From Pelagilacustribacter sp045567335 (GTDB lineage: Bacteria; Pseudomonadota; Alphaproteobacteria; Pelagibacterales; Pelagibacteraceae): DNA of 64,000 bases. How positions within the stretch are numbered: the first letter of the stretch is position 1; each line of letters opens with the position of its first letter. The DNA lies in contig JBJLCZ010000001.1 in NCBI GenBank assembly GCA_045567335.1, forward strand, positions 283,592 to 347,591, read 5' to 3'. Both the position numbers and the translations under genes were made by a program. A model generated the notes under the pieces. The model was given only the letters and a program-made list of their open reading frames with translations. It searched no databases and was not told the DNA's origin. Of this stretch, positions 43,783 to 52,915 are shown in pieces.

Positions 43783-45174
43783 ATGATGATTATGTGGAAA
43801 AAAGCTATCAATCAAATATGGAGCTTGAACAGAGTTCATGTAAGTGAAGAAACAACCAAGGCATATAGAATTTTAAAAAAAATTTATGCCGGTGTTAAAA
43901 TTTTAAAATTTAATACTGGTAAATCATATCAAGGTTGGTCAGTGCCAAAATCATGGGATGTTGTCCACGCTTTTTTGAAAGATCCTAAGGGTAAAAAAAT
44001 TGCAGATTTTAAAAAAGATAAATTAATATTATGGACTAATAGTATTAGTTTTAAAGGAAAAATAACTTTAGAAAAATTAAAAAAAAAAATTCTTTTTAAT
44101 AAAGAAAATCCAAATGCAGTAATGTTTCATTTTAGAAATCAATATACACATGAAAAAAAGGAATGGGGTTTTTCACTTCCATATAATTTAGTAAAGAAAT
44201 TAAAAAAAGGAAACTACCAAGTAGATATAAAAACTAAATTTACTAAAGGAAACCTTGAAATGGCAGAGGATTTTATTAAAGGTAAAAATAAAGAGAGTCT
44301 TTTATTTGTTGGACACTTTGATCATCCTCAACAAACTATAGATGGTTTATCAAGTTGTATAGCTATTCACGAAGCTTTTAGACAGTTAAAAAAAAAGAAG
44401 ACAAAATTAAGTTATGTAGGATTATCAACTATAGAAATAATTGGCTCCGTTTTTTATTCTAAATATTTTCTTAAAAAAAGAAATATAAAACAAGCTATTT
44501 TTATGGCTGGAGCTGGTTTGAAAAAACCTTACATATATCAAAATTCTTTCAAAAAAAATTCATTTATAGACAGAATAACAAAACATATTTTAAAATTTTA
44601 TTTATATGGTGAAAATGCAAAAATTTATGATTTTAGGAAAGGTCAGTTTGGAAACGATGAAATATCTTTTGATGTAGGTGGTATAAATGTATCTTGTGGC
44701 TCTTTAATGACCGAGCTGTTCAAAGAATATCATACTAATTTCGATACCCCAAAACTTATTGATAATTCTAAATTTCAAGAGAGAATTCAAATTATAAAAG
44801 ATCTAATATTTATTTGTGAAAATAATTTTTTAATTAAAAGAAAATTTAAAGGATTGCCAAGATTAAGCGCTCCTAAATATAAACTTTATATGTCTCCCGA
44901 TGATGTTTCAGGTATGGAAAACAAAAAAATTTTTGAATTTGGAAAAGATAATTTGCTAAATAATTTATCTCCTCAAATTATAAAATATTTAAATAAAAAT
45001 AATGATAAATTAAATTATTTAATGAATTCAATTCCAAATTTAGCCGAAGGAAATAAAACTATTTTTGAAATTGCAGAGTTTGTTGAACTTCCTTTTAATT
45101 TTGTTCTTAATTATTTAAAACTATGGGAACAAAAAAAATTAATAACGATGACATGGAAAAATCCTTTAAGATAA
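43783..45174 (+). CDS. DUF4910 aminopeptidase-like protein (copy 1)
   Basis: A 463-residue member of the DUF4910/DUF2172 family: an M28-type zinc peptidase fold with an inserted domain and a C-terminal winged helix (about 395-463). Compared with the copy at 54.6-55.9 kb it keeps DHP (Cys-His-Pro there), the Glu of IEIIGS, FGNDE and EYHTNFD. The Asp of the second copy's CIGDNRNY is replaced in the AGAGLKKP stretch. One metal ligand may thus be lost. Family members recur in surface-glycan loci with no agreed reaction. Three in-frame ATG codons lie at the start (43783, 43786, 43792). Confidence 0.75.
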   Translation: MMIMWKKAINQIWSLNRVHVSEETTKAYRILKKIYAGVKILKFNTGKSYQGWSVPKSWDVVHAFLKDPKGKKIADFKKDKLILWTNSISFKGKITLEKLKKKILFNKENPNAVMFHFRNQYTHEKKEWGFSLPYNLVKKLKKGNYQVDIKTKFTKGNLEMAEDFIKGKNKESLLFVGHFDHPQQTIDGLSSCIAIHEAFRQLKKKKTKLSYVGLSTIEIIGSVFYSKYFLKKRNIKQAIFMAGAGLKKPYIYQNSFKKNSFIDRITKHILKFYLYGENAKIYDFRKGQFGNDEISFDVGGINVSCGSLMTELFKEYHTNFDTPKLIDNSKFQERIQIIKDLIFICENNFLIKRKFKGLPRLSAPKYKLYMSPDDVSGMENKKIFEFGKDNLLNNLSPQIIKYLNKNNDKLNYLMNSIPNLAEGNKTIFEIAEFVELPFNFVLNYLKLWEQKKLITMTWKNPLR

Positions 45175-45181
45175 ATTATTA

Positions 45182-46678
45182 ATGTTAACTCTTAGTAGAA
45201 TTCTTTCAAAATCTTTCAAAAAATTTAAAAACAAAAACTGTATTTGGGTAGAAAATAAATATTTTACGTATAATGAATTAGAACAATTATCAAATAAATT
45301 TTTAAAATTAATAAAATTTGAAGTTCAAGAGGCAGTCTGCATTATTTCTGATAAAAATATTAATTGTTATAGTGCTATTTTAGCCACAGTTTTAAGCAAT
45401 AAAATTTACGTTCCTCTTAATCCAAAATTTCCATTAGATAGAAACAAAAAAATTTTAAGTCAATTTAAGTCCAAAATAATCATTTTAGATAAAAAGTATT
45501 TAAAAGACATGAATAAAATTATGAAAAATGAAAGTGTTATGAAGATAGTTTTTGATAATTCTAATATTTCAATATTGGGGAAAGATTCTAATACTAAAAA
45601 AAAATTTAAAAAAAATAAGCTAAATTCTAATTGCTACACTCTATTTACCTCTGGTAGCACTGGAACACCAAAAAAAATATCAATTTCTAATAGAAATTTA
45701 ATAACCTATCTTAATAATGTTAAAAAAATATATAAACCATCCCCTAATGATAGATTTTCTCACAATTTTGATTTAACTTTTGATTTGTCTTTACATGATA
45801 TATTTTTATGCTGGTTAAGTGGTGCTTGTCTTTATGTGACTCCACCAGAACATTTAATAAATCCTGGTTTTTTTGTAAAAAAGTATAAACTTACTTTTTG
45901 GTTTTCAGTTCCTTCTCTTGGTTCGAACATGTTAAAAATGAAACAATTAAAAAAAAATATTTTTCCTTATTTAAAACAAACACTTTTTTGTGGAGAACCT
46001 TTGTCTTCTTACTTAGTGCAGAAATGGCAAATTGCAGCACCTAACAGCATAATTGAAAATTTATATGGGCCAACTGAAACAACTATTGCAATTTTAAGAT
46101 ACAGGTGGAATAAAAAATATTCTCTTAAAGAATGTGAAGATAATATAGTACCTATAGGAAAGCCTTTCAAAAATCAAAAAGCTATTTGCCTAGGAAAAAA
46201 AGAAGTAAGTGAACTTGCTTTATCAGGATCTCAAGTTTTTTCTGGTTACACTAATAAAAAAGAAAACAAATCAAAATTTGTTAGAAAATTAAATAAAAAT
46301 AAATGGTATAAAACAGGTGATCTTGTTAAGGTTAATAGTGCCAAAAACTTTTTATTTAAATCAAGAATTGATGAACAAATAAAAGTTAGAGGACATAGAG
46401 TTGAAATTACTGAAATTGAAAATGCAATTAATAAGATTATTAAAAATACAGAAACATGTGTTTTAGGAGTACCTAAATTGAATAAAAATAACTATAATTA
46501 TTTAAACTTAGTAGCCTTTGTTCCAAGATACATTAAAAATAATCCTGACGATATTATAAAAAAATTAAAAAAAATCTTACCAGCTTATTTACTGCCAAGT
46601 AAGATTATAAAAATAAAAAATTTTCCTTTAAATTCAAATGGAAAACTTGATAAAAATAAATTAAGAAATTTTTTATAA
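45182..46678 (+). CDS. Amino acid adenylation enzyme, DltA-like
   Basis: A stand-alone ANL-family adenylation protein of 498 residues. Core motifs are in order: TLFTSGSTGTPKK (A3), NLYGPTETTIAI (A5), WYKTGDLV (A7), RIDEQIKVRGHRVEITEIE (A8) and FPLNSNGKLDKNKL (A10, catalytic Lys). Length and lack of a condensation domain resemble DltA, which charges D-alanine to a carrier. It is followed two bases later by a carrier protein and then an N-acyltransferase. The activated acid cannot be read from the sequence with confidence. Confidence 0.88.
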   Translation: MLTLSRILSKSFKKFKNKNCIWVENKYFTYNELEQLSNKFLKLIKFEVQEAVCIISDKNINCYSAILATVLSNKIYVPLNPKFPLDRNKKILSQFKSKIIILDKKYLKDMNKIMKNESVMKIVFDNSNISILGKDSNTKKKFKKNKLNSNCYTLFTSGSTGTPKKISISNRNLITYLNNVKKIYKPSPNDRFSHNFDLTFDLSLHDIFLCWLSGACLYVTPPEHLINPGFFVKKYKLTFWFSVPSLGSNMLKMKQLKKNIFPYLKQTLFCGEPLSSYLVQKWQIAAPNSIIENLYGPTETTIAILRYRWNKKYSLKECEDNIVPIGKPFKNQKAICLGKKEVSELALSGSQVFSGYTNKKENKSKFVRKLNKNKWYKTGDLVKVNSAKNFLFKSRIDEQIKVRGHRVEITEIENAINKIIKNTETCVLGVPKLNKNNYNYLNLVAFVPRYIKNNPDDIIKKLKKILPAYLLPSKIIKIKNFPLNSNGKLDKNKLRNFL

Positions 46679-46680
46679 AA

Positions 46681-46941
46681 ATGAAAATTAAAAAAAAAAA
46701 GATACAAGATGATATTTTTATGTTTTTAAAAAAAAAAAATAAAAAAATTAAAATTAATAATAAAATATTAAAAATGGATTTATTTATGGATGAATTAATT
46801 GATTCTATTGATTTTTTGGATTTAATTTCATTTATTGAACAAAGAAATAAAATTAAAATTGATATTTCAAATAGTAATCCTATGCATTTTAGAAAAATTA
46901 TTTTGTTAACTAATATTATTTATAAAAAATATAAAAAATGA
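46681..46941 (+). CDS. Acyl/peptidyl carrier protein
   Basis: An 86-residue carrier with the phosphopantetheine site DSIDFLDL (Asp41-Ser42). The rest is a very lysine-rich N-terminal helix and the usual second and third helices (LISFIEQRNKIKIDIS). Unlike typical acidic ACPs, the first 32 residues are strongly basic. It overlaps the next gene by four bases (ATGA) and follows the adenylation gene by two, so the three act as one unit. Confidence 0.87.
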   Translation: MKIKKKKIQDDIFMFLKKKNKKIKINNKILKMDLFMDELIDSIDFLDLISFIEQRNKIKIDISNSNPMHFRKIILLTNIIYKKYKK

Positions 46942-47747
46942 AAAATTTTACAAAAAATGAACTAATTAATTGTTTAAAAAAGCTTAAAATTAAAAAATCA
47001 TCAGTAGTTTTAATTCATTCCTCTTTGCACTCCATTGGGCCAATGAAAGGATACAAATTTAACGAAATACCAAAAGAAATAATTAAATGTATAAAAGAAT
47101 ACCTTGGACCAAAAGGAACGATCTTATTACCAGCGTTCTATTACAACTATTCAAGAAAAAAAAAAATTTTTAATTTGAAAAAATCACCACCTTGTTTTTC
47201 TCTTGGAAGTCTTCCAAAATATGTTTTTAATAATTTAAACTTTTATAGATCAAAACATCCACTTACCTCTCTGTTTGCTATTGGGTACAAAGCAAGTGAA
47301 ATATGTAAAAAATCAAATGTGAAAGATTTTAATAAAGGATCTGCTTGGGAAAAATTAACTTCATTGAATGCAAATCTTTTATTTTTAGGTGCTAAACCAG
47401 CAGATAGTATGACTTACATTCACTATATAGAAAATCAAGTTGGTGTTCCCCACATGTACACTAAAAAATTTTCCACGCACATTAAAGATAACTCTAAAAT
47501 TATTTCTAGAGGATGTTATGCTTACGTGAGATATTTAGATTATGGAATCGAAGCAGATGAGAAAAATTTTGAAGCTGACTTGAAAAAAAATAAACTTTTA
47601 AAAGAAATTTCTCTAGGCTCAGGTTTTATTTCTAATGTTAAATGCTTAGATGCACTAAAATTTGGCATTGAAAAAGTTGAAAATAAATCATTTTATTTTT
47701 TAAAAAAGAAACCTATTTTCAAGAAAAATGAATATCCAATTAAATAA
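46938..47747 (+). CDS. AAC(3)-like amino-sugar N-acyltransferase
   Basis: A 269-residue protein of the aminoglycoside 3-N-acetyltransferase fold: LIHSSLHSIGPMKG, SKHPLTSLFAIGYKAS, LFLGAKPADSMTYIHYIENQVGVP and the C-terminal acidic EADEKNFEADL segment. In surface-glycan loci such proteins acylate the amino group of dideoxyamino sugars and are not resistance enzymes. With the adenylation and carrier genes, the acyl donor here is probably carrier-bound rather than acetyl-CoA. Confidence 0.85.
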   Translation: MKNFTKNELINCLKKLKIKKSSVVLIHSSLHSIGPMKGYKFNEIPKEIIKCIKEYLGPKGTILLPAFYYNYSRKKKIFNLKKSPPCFSLGSLPKYVFNNLNFYRSKHPLTSLFAIGYKASEICKKSNVKDFNKGSAWEKLTSLNANLLFLGAKPADSMTYIHYIENQVGVPHMYTKKFSTHIKDNSKIISRGCYAYVRYLDYGIEADEKNFEADLKKNKLLKEISLGSGFISNVKCLDALKFGIEKVENKSFYFLKKKPIFKKNEYPIK

Positions 47748-47748
47748 A

Positions 47749-48537
47749 CTAATTTTTTGGTCTTATTAGTGTTTGACGACTAAAATTATTCCAATTGTAG
47801 AATTTATGCCTTACAATTAATTTGTTATTTTTTTTTTCTACAACTAAGAACCCTCCCTCGTCTAATTTAAGATCACCATATTCGTTTTCATCAAATAAGT
47901 TCGGGTGGTAAGTAATTACACCATTATGCGCACTTATGATATTATTTTCACCTTGATTTACATCCATTGATAAAAATAAATTTCTAATTTGTTGACCAAG
48001 TAGTTCATAATTTTCATTAAACGGCCCCTCATGTAACAAATAATTTTTATAATAATCAACTTTTTTAAAAGCTAATAAAGAAGTTTCTTTAGCTCTACAA
48101 CTCGGACTAGATATAACATCTCCTATTTTTAAATTTATGATTTTAATAATTTCACCCATCAATTTAGCTTGCTCCAAGCCTCTACTTGAAAGACAGGTTG
48201 CTTTACTAAAAGAAGAGTTTCTTGCATCTATTTTTTTTAACATTTCTAAAGCATCATATGAAGCAACATCAATCCATTTTTCTCTCTCGGCATGTCTAAA
48301 ATATAAAATATAACCACCTTTATTGAGAATTTTATCAGCCCATATCTTATCTTTATTTTGAGTTTTACTAAATTTTTTATAACTTTTGTCATTGTTAGTA
48401 GAAGCTATTAATTTATTTAATATTTTATCTTTTTTTTCGTAAATTGATAAAAAAGAATCAAACAAAATTATAAAAATAGGAAAAATAATAATTATATAAA
48501 TATTTTTCTTAATAAATTTATTAATTTTTTTAATCAT
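47749..48537 (-). CDS. Membrane-anchored histidine phosphatase family protein
   Basis: Residues about 11-30 form an N-terminal membrane anchor (IYIIIIFPIFIILFDSF); the phosphatase domain should face the periplasm. GYILYFRHAEREK carries the RHxE catalytic motif (an RHG variant), CLSSRGLEQAKLMGE and SSPSCRAKETS follow, and SAHNGVITY supplies the second His. Related proteins such as Ais act on LPS phosphate. It may remove a phosphate or phospho-alcohol from the glycan made here. Confidence 0.82.
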   Translation of the reverse strand: MIKKINKFIKKNIYIIIIFPIFIILFDSFLSIYEKKDKILNKLIASTNNDKSYKKFSKTQNKDKIWADKILNKGGYILYFRHAEREKWIDVASYDALEMLKKIDARNSSFSKATCLSSRGLEQAKLMGEIIKIINLKIGDVISSPSCRAKETSLLAFKKVDYYKNYLLHEGPFNENYELLGQQIRNLFLSMDVNQGENNIISAHNGVITYHPNLFDENEYGDLKLDEGGFLVVEKKNNKLIVRHKFYNWNNFSRQTLIRPKN

Positions 48538-48542
48538 TTCTA

Positions 48543-49229
48543 TTAATATACACTTTTCTTTTTTAAAATAAAATATCTGTTTATGATTAATGGTGATGCT
48601 TCAGATTTAGAGTATGTTTCAATATCGAAAATTGAAGATGCTACTTTAAAGCCACTTTTTTGGATAACAGATTTAATAAATTTAGAATTTAGATTTCTTA
48701 CTGGATTATTTTTTTGAACATATTTTTTTGTAATTTTATAATTACTTTTATTTAAAAAAAAATCAAAATTACCTAGTTTCCTCTTTTTGCTTAAAATAAC
48801 TTGAGGATAACCTAATAAAAAAATACCATTTTGTTTTAGATGTTTATTTATGTTTTTTAACAATGATAGAATTCTATCATTTGTTAAATAAACTATTTGA
48901 TTTGTCGATGTAATTAAATCAAATTTAACTTTGAAAAAAAAATCCTTGTAATTACAGTCAATTTCTTCAAATTTATTTTTGTTTATTTTATTTTGTTTTA
49001 AAAAATTTTTTATATACATGTAATTAATATCAACGCCATATATATCAGCACCTCTTTTTTTAAATTCAGATAAATTTGAACCATCATAAAATCCAATATC
49101 TAAAACTTTTTTATTTTTAAATTTAAAATTATTAAAACCCAATAATCTAAAAATTGTAGAAATTGGGACTGCAAAACCAATTTTGGCTTTATCTTTTTTC
49201 CATAAATTTTTTACTTTGGCTTTATACAT
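48543..49229 (-). CDS. Class I SAM-dependent methyltransferase
   Basis: A 228-residue methyltransferase with motif I VLDIGFYDGSNLSEFKKRG, acidic IYGVDINYMYI, and a TSTNQIVYLTNDR post-motif. HLKQNGIFLLGYPQ is the motif III equivalent. It lies between the histidine phosphatase and the CDP-alcohol transferase, so a glycan, lipid or nucleotide-sugar substrate is likely, but nothing in the sequence fixes it. Confidence 0.8.
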   Translation of the reverse strand: MYKAKVKNLWKKDKAKIGFAVPISTIFRLLGFNNFKFKNKKVLDIGFYDGSNLSEFKKRGADIYGVDINYMYIKNFLKQNKINKNKFEEIDCNYKDFFFKVKFDLITSTNQIVYLTNDRILSLLKNINKHLKQNGIFLLGYPQVILSKKRKLGNFDFFLNKSNYKITKKYVQKNNPVRNLNSKFIKSVIQKSGFKVASSIFDIETYSKSEASPLIINRYFILKKKSVY

Positions 49230-49236
49230 ATTATTT

Positions 49237-50052
49237 TTATTTTTCTATAAATTTTTTAAAATAAATTAAGTAAAATCCTCCCATAAATAAAATAAAGTTT
49301 TTTACTACTACAAAATAAAATATATAGTTTAAATAAACTAAATTATAGAAGAAAGTGTCAATAATAATTAAAAAGCAGATTAAATCTACAGATCTGGCTC
49401 TATCATCAAAGGTATTTTGAAAAAAATTTTTTACATTAATTAAAAAAGAATTAACACCGTACCTGTTATTTTTTTTGGAGTTATTATTATTGAGAACAAT
49501 TTTTCTTTTTGAGTTTACTATTTGGTAAAACTTTAATTGATAGTAATAATTTTTTAAGTCAATTGCTTTTATTAAGATTATAAAAAAAGTTAATATAATA
49601 AAATGCTCTTCTTGATTTTGATTATACAAATAAAAACCAAATCCTAAAACAAAACTATATGAACCAACTAATGCTGCCCAATTATCTAATAGGTCTCCTA
49701 AATCAGATGTGCTTTTTTTGATTCTGGCTAATAATCCATCTGCCCAATCGACAGTTCCTTTACAAAAAATGATTATAATTGATATAAGTATTAAACAGTT
49801 ATTATTAGAAGCTAAAAATAATCCACTGACTAAACCTAATATTGCATATAAAATTGTTAAAGAATTAGGTGTAATTTTTGTAAATTGAAGCAAAAATACT
49901 ATAAATGCAGATATTTCTATGTAAAACCTAGATTTTAAAAAAGTATAAGGACTTCTTATTTGCTCATCAATATTTACTCCAAAAGCTTTTTTTAATTTAA
50001 TTCTTTGTGCTTTATAGTGATTTGATCTTATTTTTTTATATTTAAAGTGCAT
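49237..50052 (-). CDS. CDP-alcohol phosphatidyltransferase-like, fourth Asp missing
   Basis: A 271-residue membrane protein with about six helices and the CDP-alcohol phosphotransferase motif DWADGLLARIKKSTSDLG followed by DLLDNWAA. The consensus DxxDGxxARx8GxxxDxxxD is intact up to the third Asp. The fourth, thought to be the catalytic base, is Ala (Asn-Trp-Ala-Ala). The change is present in the DNA (GATAATTGGGCAGCA on the minus strand). It may bind a CDP-alcohol without the usual chemistry, or use another base. Confidence 0.8.
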   Translation of the reverse strand: MHFKYKKIRSNHYKAQRIKLKKAFGVNIDEQIRSPYTFLKSRFYIEISAFIVFLLQFTKITPNSLTILYAILGLVSGLFLASNNNCLILISIIIIFCKGTVDWADGLLARIKKSTSDLGDLLDNWAALVGSYSFVLGFGFYLYNQNQEEHFIILTFFIILIKAIDLKNYYYQLKFYQIVNSKRKIVLNNNNSKKNNRYGVNSFLINVKNFFQNTFDDRARSVDLICFLIIIDTFFYNLVYLNYIFYFVVVKNFILFMGGFYLIYFKKFIEK

Positions 50053-50064
50053 AATTAAAATTTA

Positions 50065-51897
50065 TTAAACCCTTTTTAAATTCTTTTCACTATTAAAAAA
50101 ATCTATCCATTTTTTTAATTTTTCAAATTTTCCTTTATTAATTGGAAAATTGTTAGCTTTTAAAAAATCTTCTTTTAATCTTGTAATTTTTTTACTATCC
50201 CACCACATTTCTATTTCATTCCAATTTCTATTAATATGATTTGCTGCTTTTATAGGATCATCAAAAAATATTTTAGCTTTTTTCATTTTAGAGTAAATTG
50301 TTGTAAATTCTTTAATAGGTTCCCATTCCGTATAGTCACAAATTAATATTGTGGGTCCTGATAACATTGATTCTAATAAGGCTGATTGAGGATACGAACA
50401 AATAACAAGTTTGGATTTTGGTAAGTAAGAGTTCAATGAATTTTCCTCTGCAATTTTTTTTTGATCTATTATTTTTTTAACTTTTAATGCTTGAAATTTT
50501 GAAAAATTTTCATTTGGAAAAAATTTTAATTTTTTTTTAATTTTTTCATCTAAATTATTATAAAGTTTTTTAAAGCTTTCATCTATTTTAACACTATTTT
50601 CACTCAATGTTCCTGCTTGTATTCTCACTGGATAAGGCGTGTTACTGTAGTGTACAAAAGATAATAATGAGCCTTTTTGCTTCTTATCGTATATATCGTT
50701 AGATAAAATATTTTTTGGAAAAGATAATTCTTTCTTATTGTTTTTTTTAATCCAATTAATTTTTTTATCAGAAATATTTTCTTCAAAGTTAAAAATTCCA
50801 GAATTTTTTTGATGAGCTTTACCATGTGCCATTATTATAAATCTTGTTTTAAATTCAAATACACATTTAGCAACCCAAAATTTAAAGATTTCGTCGTGAT
50901 AATGTTTAAATCCTGAAACAATTAAATTTGGTTTAATATTTAATTTTTCTGTAAATTTCTTAACAAAATTATATTTTTCTAAAAAACAAATCGGTATATC
51001 TTCAGCGATTACTTCGGATAAGTAATTTTGAAAGTTATTTTTTTTGATTTTTTTGTAATTAATTTTTTGTCTTTTTTTTATATTAATACTCGAATCTTTT
51101 AAAGATTTTCTTTGGTTTCCCCAATCAAAAATACTTGCGAAAGAATGTGGAAATTGACTCAATAATAAATTGATTAAAAATAATGATTTTTTTTCGAAGC
51201 TATCAACTAAAATAATTTTATTTTTTTTAGCTGCAAAAAGAAATATTTTTTCTATAAATATTAAAAATTTTTTTAAAAGTGTGTGTTTGGCATTTATTCC
51301 AATATTACTTTTTTCCTCTACTAATAATTTTTTTTCATTTTCTAAGATATTTTTTGATTTATTATATTTTTTACTTTTAACAACTTTTAAATTTTTATTT
51401 TTTTTACTTAAATAGGTAGCTATTTTTTTAAAATGTAGGTAATTAAAATATTCTGATTGACCAGCTAAATTAAAAAAATGCAAAGAGTCAACTGGTGTAG
51501 TTTTATATTTTTTTATATCATAAGAAATAAATATACATTTTTTTCTTTTTATAACCTTATTTATTGTTTTCCATCTAAAATATTGAAATGGAATATAATA
51601 TATTAACCATGGGCTAATAAGTATGGCCCAATATCTATTGTCATAATTTACATTATGATATCTGTTTAAATAACTTGAAATATATTTAATATTTTCATTA
51701 AAAATTTTTTCTAAATATTTATAATCTTTTTTTAGTGTTTTCTTATTGTCCCATATATTTTTTTCACAAATTTTTTTTTTTTTTAATTGTATATCATTAA
51801 ATCTATTACACCAATCTCCTAGAAAAATAGTTTTATGTTTTAATTTTTCTGAAAATTCTACACCCGTGCTTTTTAAAAAAAAAGTTTTTCTAGACAT
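50065..51897 (-). CDS. LIC12162 family surface-glycan transferase-like protein
   Basis: A 610-residue protein matching the putative transferase family first defined in Leptospira. It opens with KTIFLGDWCNRFN, then a YDNRYWAILISPWLIYYIPF stretch (about 84-103). The C-terminal half reads like a CDP-glycerol or capsule transferase, with IIMAHGKAH and SKLVICSYPQSALLESMLSG. The activity of the family is not established. It lies directly downstream of pseB. Confidence 0.78.
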   Translation of the reverse strand: MSRKTFFLKSTGVEFSEKLKHKTIFLGDWCNRFNDIQLKKKKICEKNIWDNKKTLKKDYKYLEKIFNENIKYISSYLNRYHNVNYDNRYWAILISPWLIYYIPFQYFRWKTINKVIKRKKCIFISYDIKKYKTTPVDSLHFFNLAGQSEYFNYLHFKKIATYLSKKNKNLKVVKSKKYNKSKNILENEKKLLVEEKSNIGINAKHTLLKKFLIFIEKIFLFAAKKNKIILVDSFEKKSLFLINLLLSQFPHSFASIFDWGNQRKSLKDSSINIKKRQKINYKKIKKNNFQNYLSEVIAEDIPICFLEKYNFVKKFTEKLNIKPNLIVSGFKHYHDEIFKFWVAKCVFEFKTRFIIMAHGKAHQKNSGIFNFEENISDKKINWIKKNNKKELSFPKNILSNDIYDKKQKGSLLSFVHYSNTPYPVRIQAGTLSENSVKIDESFKKLYNNLDEKIKKKLKFFPNENFSKFQALKVKKIIDQKKIAEENSLNSYLPKSKLVICSYPQSALLESMLSGPTILICDYTEWEPIKEFTTIYSKMKKAKIFFDDPIKAANHINRNWNEIEMWWDSKKITRLKEDFLKANNFPINKGKFEKLKKWIDFFNSEKNLKRV

Positions 51898-51912
51898 TAA
51901 GAATTTAAATTT

Positions 51913-52908
51913 TTATATTTTTTTAATCATTTTTTTTAGATCTTTAATATCTAAAAAAAATTTATTGGTGTTAGAACTGTAGCTAAATCCTTCTTTAACT
52001 TTTTGTATTTTTTTAAATTTATTTTTAAATAATTTTAAAGTGTCTTTTTCATTGTCTTTTAAAATTAAATAAAATTTTCCAATATCATAGGTTGTAAAAC
52101 TATCACTTGCAGTAACCATTTCCTCGTGAATTTTTTCCCCTTTTCTCAAACCTACGAACTTTAATTTACAATTTGGATTAATAGATTTTGCCACATCTGT
52201 TAATCTATATGAGGGTATTTTTGGAACTATCACCTCTCCACCAAGGGCGTTTTCTAAAGCCCAATCAACAATTTTTATTCCATCATCTAATGAGATATTA
52301 AATCTTGTCATGTCTTTATGTGTTATAGGAAAAAATCCACTATTAGCAATTTTTTTGAAGTATGGAACCACAGACCCTCTAGACCCCATAACATTTCCAT
52401 ATTTCACTATTGAAAATTTGATATTTGCTCCAGCGTATTCATTTGCTGCAATAAAAAGTTTATCGCTACAAAGTTTAGTCGCTCCATATAGATTGATAGG
52501 TGCAGTAGCTTTATCTGTTGATAGTGCAATCACTTTTTTAACTTTAGCGTCTATACTCGATTCTATTACATTTTGTGCACCAATAACGTTAGTTTTTATA
52601 AACTCGATTGGGTTATATTCAGCAAATGGTACTTGTTTTAAAGCAGCTGCATGAATAACGTAATCTACTTTATATAAAGCTCTGGTTAATCTTTCTCTGT
52701 CTCTTACGTCTCCTAAAAAATATCTCATGCAAGGATATTTAGTCTCACTGAAAACTTTCGACATTTCATATTGCTTAAGTTCATCTCTACTATAAACAAT
52801 GCACTTTTTAATTTTTTTGTATTTAAGTAACAAAAATTCTATAAATTTTTTACCAAAACTTCCTGTTCCTCCAGTTACCAATATTGTTTTTCCATTCATG
52901 TTAATCAT
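51913..52908 (-). CDS. pseB: UDP-GlcNAc 4,6-dehydratase (inverting), PseB-like
   Basis: A short SDR dehydratase of 331 residues: KTILVTGGTGSFGKKFIEFLL (positions 6-26), YSRDELKQYEMSK, FLGDVRDRERL, VIALSTDKATAPINLYGATK with the catalytic residues, and the C-terminal LRKGEKIHEEM block. PseB and FlaA1 proteins start synthesis of pseudaminic acid and related 2,4-diamino sugars by making a 4-keto-6-deoxy sugar. The aminotransferase (PseC) is not in the window. Such a keto sugar would be a good precursor for the amino sugar that the AAC(3)-like enzyme acylates. Confidence 0.9.
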   Translation of the reverse strand: MINMNGKTILVTGGTGSFGKKFIEFLLLKYKKIKKCIVYSRDELKQYEMSKVFSETKYPCMRYFLGDVRDRERLTRALYKVDYVIHAAALKQVPFAEYNPIEFIKTNVIGAQNVIESSIDAKVKKVIALSTDKATAPINLYGATKLCSDKLFIAANEYAGANIKFSIVKYGNVMGSRGSVVPYFKKIANSGFFPITHKDMTRFNISLDDGIKIVDWALENALGGEVIVPKIPSYRLTDVAKSINPNCKLKFVGLRKGEKIHEEMVTASDSFTTYDIGKFYLILKDNEKDTLKLFKNKFKKIQKVKEGFSYSSNTNKFFLDIKDLKKMIKKI

Positions 52909-52915
52909 AATAAAT

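Noticed and set aside
46938..47747. An aminoglycoside resistance gene (AAC(3))
   Set aside because: It lies in an operon with an adenylating enzyme and carrier protein inside a glycan island. AAC(3)-fold enzymes of such loci acylate amino sugars.
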